64,000 nt of DNA from Ilex aquifolium (Eukaryota; Streptophyta; Magnoliopsida; Aquifoliales; Aquifoliaceae), in the NCBI GenBank assembly GCA_951799425.1, contig OX637395.1:40229173-40293172 (forward strand), in the 5' to 3' direction. The notes beneath the pieces are model-generated. The model worked only from the letters and a program-made list of their open reading frames with translations. It did not search any database and had not been told where the DNA came from. A program made the translations under genes and the position numbers. Numbering within the stretch: position 1 is the first letter of the stretch; each line of letters starts with the position of its first letter. Shown in pieces: positions 39,501 through 48,500 of the stretch.

Positions 39501-42500
39501 AGAGCCATCAAGGGAAGAAGAACCCTCGTGTTCTATTCCTGCTCCTTTCCCTCATAGACTCAAGAGCATACAGAAAGCAAACAATCAGTCTGAAATTTAC
39601 GAGCTTTTCAAGCAAGTAAAAATCAACATCCCACTTCTGGATGCAATCCAACAGGTTCCAGCTTATGCCAAGTTTCTAAAAGACTTGTGCACAATCAAAA
39701 GAAGCCAAAATGTTCAAAAAAGAGCCTTCCTCACAGAGCAAGCCAGTGCCCTACTTCAACACAAAATCCCTCCAAAGTGCGAAGATCCAGGGTGTCCCAC
39801 TGTGTCATGTGTCATTGGAAATTTCAAAATTGAGCAAGCATTGTTAGACCTTGGAGCTAGTGTCAACTTGCTTCCTTTCTCTGTCTACCAGCAGTTGGGT
39901 TTAGGTGAACTGAAACCCACTTGCACCACACTCCAATTGGCAGATAGATCTGTAAAAATTCCTAGGGGTATTGTTGAAGATGTACTTGTTCAAGTGGATA
40001 ATTTTGTCTTCCCTGTAGACTTCATTGTTCTAGATACTCATCCAGAAGTTCATTCAGAAACTCCAATTCCTGTCATTCTTGGTCGACCTTTTCTAGCAAC
40101 CTCCAATGCACTAATCAATTGCAGGAATGGTATTATGAAATTGACTTTTGGGGATATGACTCTCGAAATGAACGTCTTTGACATTGCAAAACACCCAAAA
40201 GAGTACGAGGAGGTAGGAGAAATAAATTCCATTGAGTCATTGATACAAGCACATCTGAATGACTCATTCTGTGAGGATCTTAGTGAATCAACTTTGTCAA
40301 AATCTGACTCATCTGACTCTCTGGAACAAAACTCCATTGAGTGCCCTACCTTCAATGTGGGGACATGGGCTCCTAAATTTGAAGAAATTTCATCAAGTGG
40401 TACAAAACCACTATCTTCAAGTGACAGGCCACCAAAGCCTGAACTGAAACCGCTCCCATCTGATCTCAAGTATGCATTTTTAGGTGAGGATAAATCTTAC
40501 CCAGTGGTAATTTCTTCAAAAATCACAGACTTGCAAGAAGTTCAATTAATTGAAGTTCTTAAAAGTCACAAAAGCACCATTGGGTGGACCATCGCTGATT
40601 TGAAAGGTATTAGCCCGTTAATTTGTAATCATGCCATATACCTTGAAGAGGACTCAAAACCCTCTCGTCAAATGCAGCGACGATTGAATCCTCACATGAA
40701 AGAGGTTGTGAGACTGGAAGTGCTCAAACTCCTGGATGCAGGGATAATTTTTCCTATCTCCGATAGCAAATGGGTTAGTCCAACCCAAGTTGTACCAAAG
40801 AAATCTGGAGTCACAGTAGTCAAAAATGATGCAAATGAACTCGTGCCAACACGAGTTGTCACAGGATGGCGAATGTGCATTGACTATCGAAAACTCAATC
40901 TGGTGACTAGAAAAGACCATTTTCCTCTTCCCTTCCTTGACCAAGTCCTCGAGAGAATAGCAGGCCATGAATTTTACTGTTTCCTGGATGGGTATTCCGG
41001 ATACAATCAAATTGAGATAGCTCTGAATGACCAAGAAAAGACCACATTCACATGTCCATTTGGCACCTTTGCATTCAAAAGGATGCCATTTGGACTTTGT
41101 AACGCTCCTGCAACATTTCAAAGATGTATGCTGAGCTTGTTCAGTGACATGGTCGAAAAATTTTTGGAAATCTTCATGGATGATTTCTCGGTATATGGTG
41201 ACTCATTTGATTTGTGTCTAGCTAACCTAGAAAAAGTTTTGATGAGATGCAAAGAGGCAAATCTGGTGCTTAACTGGGAGAAATGTCATTTCATGGTGAA
41301 TCAAGGCATTGTCTTGGGTCACATTGTGTCGTCTGAAGGCATGAAAGTTGATAAAGCAAAAATTGATTTGATAAGGAATCTTCCTGCTCCTAGGGTTGTG
41401 AAGGATGTTCGATCATTCTTAGGACATGCAGGATTCTACAGAAGGTTCATAAAAGACTTCAGCACCATAGCAAAACCTATGTGTCATCTTTTGAGTCAGG
41501 ATGTCATTTTCGACTGGAATGAAGCGTGCCAAAAATCCTTTGACAAACTCAAAGGCATGTTAATTTCTGCCCCAATAATGCAACCTCCTGACTGGACTCT
41601 ACCCTTTGAATTGATGTGTGATGCTAGTGACTATGTTGTAGGTGCTGTTTTGGGACAAAGAAAAGATAAGAAGGCACATGTGATTTACTATGCAAGTAAA
41701 ACTTTAAATGATGCCCAAATGAATTACTCAACAACTGAAAAGGAATTACTTGCTGTAGTATTTGCATTGGAAAAATTTCGATCTTATCTTGTTGGTTCTT
41801 CTGTTACTGTATTTACTGACCATGCAGCACTGAAATTTTTGCTTACAAAAAAAGATGCCAAACCAAGGCTCTTGAGATGGATCCTCTTGCTCCAAAAATT
41901 TGATTTAGTCATTAAGGACAAAAAGGGTGTGGAAAATGTGGTGGCAGATCATCTGTCGAGATTAACTTATGAATTTCATGAGGATGGACTGCCAATCAAT
42001 GAAAAATTCCCCGATGAACAACTATTCAGGATTGATGAGACCCCATGGTATGCTGATATTGCTAATTTCCTTGCTACCGGAACACTTCCTCCATTTTTCA
42101 CTCCCATGGACAAAAAGAAGTTTCTGAGGGAGGTCCGCAATTTCTTTTGGGAAGATCCCTACGTATTCAAGTACTGTAAGGATCAGATCATAAGACGTTG
42201 CATCCCCGCTCAGGAAAGTAGACAGGTAATAACATTTTGTCATTCAGAAGCATGTGGTGGTCATTTTTCATCTCGAAAAACCGCTGCAAAAATCTTGCAG
42301 TGTGGATTTTACTGGCCCACACTTTTCAAAGATGTCCATGCTTTTTGCGTAACTTGCGATAGATGTCAAAGGTTGGGAAACATTTCAAAAAGAAACATGA
42401 TGCCCTTAAACCCAATTTTGGTGATCGAAATTTTTGACTGTTGGGGTATCGATTTTATGGGACCATTTCCCCCCTCCTTTGGCTATCTATACATTTTAGT

Positions 42501-45500
42501 AGCCGTAGACTATGTATCCAAATGGGTTGAAGCAATTCCATGCCGAAATAATGATCATCAAACAGTGATCAAGTTTTTAAAAGAAAATATTTTATCTCGG
42601 TTTGGAATTCCAAAATCCATTATAAGTGATGGGGGTGCTCATTTTTGCAATCGTCCCTTCTGGAATTTAATGAAAAAATACTTGATTTTTCACAAAATTG
42701 CAACCCCTTATCATCCACAGACCAATGGACAAGCTGAGTTAGCTAATCGGGAGATCAAATTAATTTTGGAAAAAACGGTGAACCCAGATCGCAAAGATTG
42801 GTCATTAAGACTAACTGATGCGCTCTGGGCATACCGAACTGCTTTTAAAACAATTTTGGGCATGTCTCCCTATCGATTAGTCTATGGAAAACCATGTCAC
42901 TTGCCTGTGGAATTGGAACATAGGGCATACTGGGCTATTAAAGCAATGAATTTTGACTTAGACAAGGCTGGACTGTCACGGAAGCTTCAGATTAATGAAT
43001 TGGAGGAATTGAGAAATGAAGCATATGAAAATGCTAAGATTGCAAAAACCAGGATGAAAATTTTTCATGACAAGAACATAGTGCGAAAATCTTTTGAACC
43101 TGATCAAAAGGTTCTACTTTTCAATTCGAGACTTCGCCTATTTCCTGGTAAGTTGAAATCAAGATGGACTGGACCATACATTGTTAAAAAGGTATTTGAA
43201 CATGGGGCAGTGGAAGTGGAGAACCCATCAAACGATAACATTTTTACCGTCAATGGTCAGCGATTAAAACCCTTTGTGGAGAATTTTGTCCAAAATGTGG
43301 AGACCATTTTTTTTATGGATCCAGAAAGTATCTCCGGAAATCACTCCGGAGATTACGCTTACCGACACAAAAAAGGGTCGGGTCAATCAGACACCCGACA
43401 CGATGGACTGCCTTTATAAGGCCCCCATCGTTTTTTTTTTTTCTTTTTTCTTTTCCCCACCGCCTTTACTCTTTTCTTTTCTTTTTCTTCTTCTTTTTCT
43501 TCTCTTTTCTTCTTCTTCTCCACTGCATCTGGTCTTCTCTACCACGATCCAACCCATAACAGTACCATGTCTGCATTTTTCGATGACCCTATCCTCCTTC
43601 TCATGATCTACATTTGTTTGTATTATTTACTTATGGCTGTTCTTCTTCGGGCCGCACTGATGATCAAGGGTTTTTGTCCCAATGAAAACCCAGACCACCC
43701 CAAAAATGCTTAATCTCTGTTTTTTTTTGGTATAGGTCATCGGCGATTGAACAGATCTCCACAGTTAACTGCGTATTCAAGCTCTACAAACCGAAAAACT
43801 CGAAACATTGGGGACAATGTTCAGTCTAGGTTGGGGGGTGAGATCTACAGTTTACAGTAGTTGATCTGCAGTTTACAGTAGTTGATCTGCGCAGGTTGAA
43901 CCCGTAAAATTTTCTGTAAATTTTTTTGTTTTTATTGTTGTATCTGTTCAGATTATGTACCTTGTATTAATGATAATATCTGTGGGTCAGTTTTGATCGT
44001 CTTTGTGACTGGAAGACGTAAAAGAACCAGATAATGGGTCATAGAGTAGCAATCATGGATGTAAATCTTTTTTGGTTTAGTCTAGGAGTCCTACGTACTT
44101 TTCCATCTGATGTACATACCATGATCATGAGAAAAGCAAGATTAGTAAGGAAGGCTGAAATCAAAGAAAAACAAGCGAAACCCCTCTGTGGCCGAAGCAG
44201 TTATTCTAAACGTCGTCGTGCTACACGACTTGGTGCCTGTAAACAGTGTGGCAGATACTTTCATGAGAAAAGATACAACAAATGTTCTGAACCAATTTCC
44301 GGTCGAGCAACCGATCGATTAAACTGGATAGTGAATGGGCTGAGTAAGGATTACCCTGATACGCCATGCTATTCCGGTACTGTGCTTAACCGATTTGTGA
44401 GAGAGGAAGTTGGGAGAGTTACTGGTTGTCCATTTTACACAGATACGGAGGGGGAATCGGATTGACCTCTGTGGAAAAGTGTACTGAGGTTGGGAATGAA
44501 AGCTGAAGGTCCGAGTCTGTAAAAATTTTTGATTCGACGTTCGAACGTTACAACACGTTTGAACGTTTTTGCTAAAATCCTTCTACAATAGTGTACAGTT
44601 GCTTTTATTTATTAATGTTATTTTTAATGCATGTCACTTTCTTTTGTTGTATAATTTTGTTGTTCCTAGTTTCAGATATCGGTGCATGGGTCAAAGCTCA
44701 AGTGCGAGGTGTTCTCTTACCCTACTCATTTTTATTACTATGCACCATTATTGCGCCTGCTGCTATTATTGCGCCTGCCGACACTGCCGAAAGTAAAGTT
44801 AGAAAAAAAAAAAAAGGGGGGCCTCCCATTCTTTTTCTTCTTCTTTTTTCTTTTCTTATGCCAACTCCTGCCGACACTTTTTTAAAAAAAAAAAAAAAAG
44901 TCTGAGGAATGCCTTTATTAGGCCTTCCACCTTTTTCTTTTTCTTCCACCATCACCGGTGTTGGTTTCCCCCTTTCTCTTTCCCTTCTCTTCTTCTCTTT
45001 CTTCTTCTTCTCTTCTTCTTCGTCGTCGTTCTTTCTGTTCTCTGTAAAAACAACTCACCCCCTGTAAATCCATGACCATATACGCCGACGATCCAGTCTT
45101 TTGTTTAATAATTTGTCTTATATGTTTGTATGTGTACCTGGGTGCTCTTTGTGTTCTCACACTTAGGATGAGGAGTTTCCAGAGAAACCCAGATATTCCT
45201 TGAGTTGAGTAATTGTTGTATTTTGTTTGTAGGTTTCGGCAGATGAACATATCTGTACCTTACAACCTTATCTCCACTAGCCCACTAGTGCTAGTGTTGT
45301 AAGTATTGCTTGTTTGTAATTTCATTTATATATATATTTGAAATTTGATATCTACAGCTTGTGATTCTCATGGCTATTTGTCTTTATAAAATTCCTTGTG
45401 AATTTGCTATGCCCTCCAATGACTATGTTGTAATTGCTGTTAGAGTAAGATCTGATAATTTGCCAAATAATCCTCCTCAATCCTATGTATTCTGGGTTTA

Positions 45501-48500
45501 TTCCTTCTTCGTTAATTTGTTTGTTTCATCCTAAATCTTCTTCCTTCCGCTTGTATTTTGGTATACTTTCTCTAGTTTCATATTTGTAATTTTAGTTTTA
45601 GATCTGAAAAAAAAAAAAAAAAAAAAAAAAAAATTTATTTTTTCTGGATCGCGTTTTTTTTAGTATTTGTACCTGTATTTCATGATCACATCGGATGCAG
45701 CTTCAACTGTCTTTGTGACTGGCAGACGTTAAAGAACCAGATAGAATGTCTTTAGTCTTAGCAAGCATGGATCCTAAACTTTTTTGGTTTAGTCTAGGAG
45801 TTCTATGCATTTTCCCATCTGATGTGCATGCTGTGATAATGAGAAAAGCAAGGGATGTGAGAAAAATTGAGATCCGAGAGAAACAACAACAACCATTGTG
45901 TGGCAGAAGCAATTTTGCTAAACGTCGTCGTTCCAAACGACTGGGTGCTTGTTACCATTGTGGCAGGATATTTCATATGAAAAAACATAATCAGTGTTCT
46001 GAACCAATTTCGGGTCGTGCAACCGATCGATTAAACTGGATAGTGTATGGGCTGAGTAAGGATTATCCTGACACGCCATCTTATGCCAGTCCGGGACTTA
46101 CAAGTTATGTGCGACAAGAAGTTGGAAGGGTCACTGATAATGACATAGATCCAAGCGATGACTCGGATTAGATTTTGACTATAAAGACAAAGCTGTGGAA
46201 AAATGTGTTTTGGAATGAAGGTTAAGGGTCTGAACTCTTTTGTAAAATATTTTTGTACAAAGTCTGGTTGTTGAAATAAAAATATGGGCCGAGTAAGGAA
46301 CGTCCCGAACTACCAACTAACAGTGTAGGTAGGGATTTGATCCTGAGACGCCATAAATTTCCAAGTTCAATTTGTGCATTTTATCTTCTTTCAATTTTCA
46401 TAGATAAATGAGTATGTGGGCTGAGTAAGGAATGTCCTAAAATGCCAACCTGTAGTGTGGGTAGGGACTTATCCTGAGACGTCATAGTTTTTCAAGTTTA
46501 ATTGGTGCATCTAGTCTTCTTTCAATTTTCATAGATAAATGAGTATGTTTATAATTTTGAATTTTATTTCTTTTTAAAAAAAAAAAAAAAAAAAACTCAC
46601 TTCTTTGAAAAATGGTATTTTCTCTATGCTTAAATGTCAAATGTATATTGCTATTTGTTATTCTTAAGGTACAGAATGACCAGACTCAAAAATAGAATCG
46701 GTATATAACCGACATTCCATGAAAAACCTGACATTACCAGTAGAGATGATAAAGAATACCATGATAAGTTTTGAGCCTTACCATACTTTTGAGAGATAAT
46801 TAACATTTATTCAAGTAAGGTCTTTCATTCTCTATTTTTGAATAATCTCATTAAATTTGCTTTGATTGACGCAACTAAGGTAATCTGTTGACATATCCCC
46901 AAGAAATCTGTTCATACGACACATACATGTTCACATACTTGAGAAAGGATTTTAGGCCATCTTTGATTTGATATTGAGCCTTAGCCATTTTTTCTGCAAA
47001 ATTATTTCCCTAGTCAGCCATGTTTGAGCCCTCAATGTATGATTTCTTCTTTGATAAACCCAAATTTTTACCAAGCCACAAGAAAACATACTGGACACAC
47101 CATTGCTATCTAATTTTCTTGCACACTCTTATTAATCAATATGACACAGAAATGCAAAGAAATGGGAAAACTCTGGAGATTACTTTTCGATGATAAGGAG
47201 AATCAATGGGAACAAATGAAAAAAAAAAAAAAAATCATTTCTGGGCAAAATGTCGAAAAGCTAGAAAGAAGTGTGCTACATTACAGAATGAAAAGATAGC
47301 TTTTGAAAACCTCTGACGTCATTTCATTAGCCACTGACCTCTGGCCACGCTACAACCTATGAAAAGCCCTAATTGATCTCAAGTCTGTTACATGTGTGTG
47401 TTGTTAATCAAAATTGGGGTATGGTAAATAGTATTTCTTTAAATTGCATCAATATTCTTTCATGAGATTATGCCAAACATGATTAGTTTGTTTCCTTAAA
47501 CTTCACTCCCTTCCTAAATTGTGCATGTGATTTTTCGATTGGCCACCTTCTGATCACATGCCCCTTGAGAGACAAGTCACTATAATCAGAGTGAACTTTT
47601 GCTGAGAGCATTCTACGAGAGGTTTGTGAAATCGAAGCTATCCATGGAAGGTAGTAAAATGGAGTGTTTGTTATATAACAATTCTTGTTGCTAGAATGAT
47701 CATTCTTACTACATAGGGAATTTCAAATACCAATATAACAAGTGTTTATTTTTGCATATATTACGTACCAATGACAGAGAAGTGTTTTATTCTGTTAAAA
47801 AAAAAAAAAAAAAAATTCGGCGTCTCAGCTATCATGGTGCTAATGCATATACACATTTTTTCAAATGGAGTTTGTAGGTAGCTTCACTGAAAACCTTCAC
47901 GAGACAAAACTCGTCCACTAGGAATCACCTAGGGGTTTAACGGCTTATTGCATATGCTAAATGCAATCGTGTTATCTACGAAAGTGATTTTGTTATGCTG
48001 TTATTTATTACTAGGGACTAGTAATGTTTAGGTTGGGGGGTGTGATTAGCACTCAAAAGTAGCATATTGTTACGCTCTTTTTGGACTAATTATACTTTGA
48101 TGGAGTTTAAATGATGATATTTTAGGTTCTAAAGTGAAGGAAAGTCCAAAGGCATCCAAGAAATACATTTGAGGGACAAATGCCGAATTAACGCAAGACC
48201 AAGGGAGCAATATCAGGAGAATACAAAGAATGAAGGACAAAGTGTAATAAAAGCATTTGAAAAATCAGCATGCATGCAACCACCGTCCATTTGCCCACTT
48301 GCCCACTTGCCCACTTGCATTCTTAAGCTTATAAATAGGCTGCTCCTTCTGCATTTCAAGGGGGATCGGAGGGTGGAATTGGTGGAAAAACCAAGAGAGG
48401 AACTAAGAGTTAGGAGAGATTTTAGAAGAGTTTTTAGAGAGCAAATTTTCTTTCATCTTTTGTAGCTTCCATTTCAATTCATGTATTGAAGATTTTATGC

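Noticed and set aside
44034..44465. A duplicated gag zinc knuckle
   Set aside because: The spacing is C-x2-C-x4-H-x6-C, not x4 before the last Cys, and the surrounding residues do not resemble the gag of this element.
43408..46171. An integrated plant virus behind the cassette region
   Set aside because: No polymerase, movement or coat protein ORF is present, and the region sits seamlessly between pol and the 3' polypurine tract of the retrotransposon.
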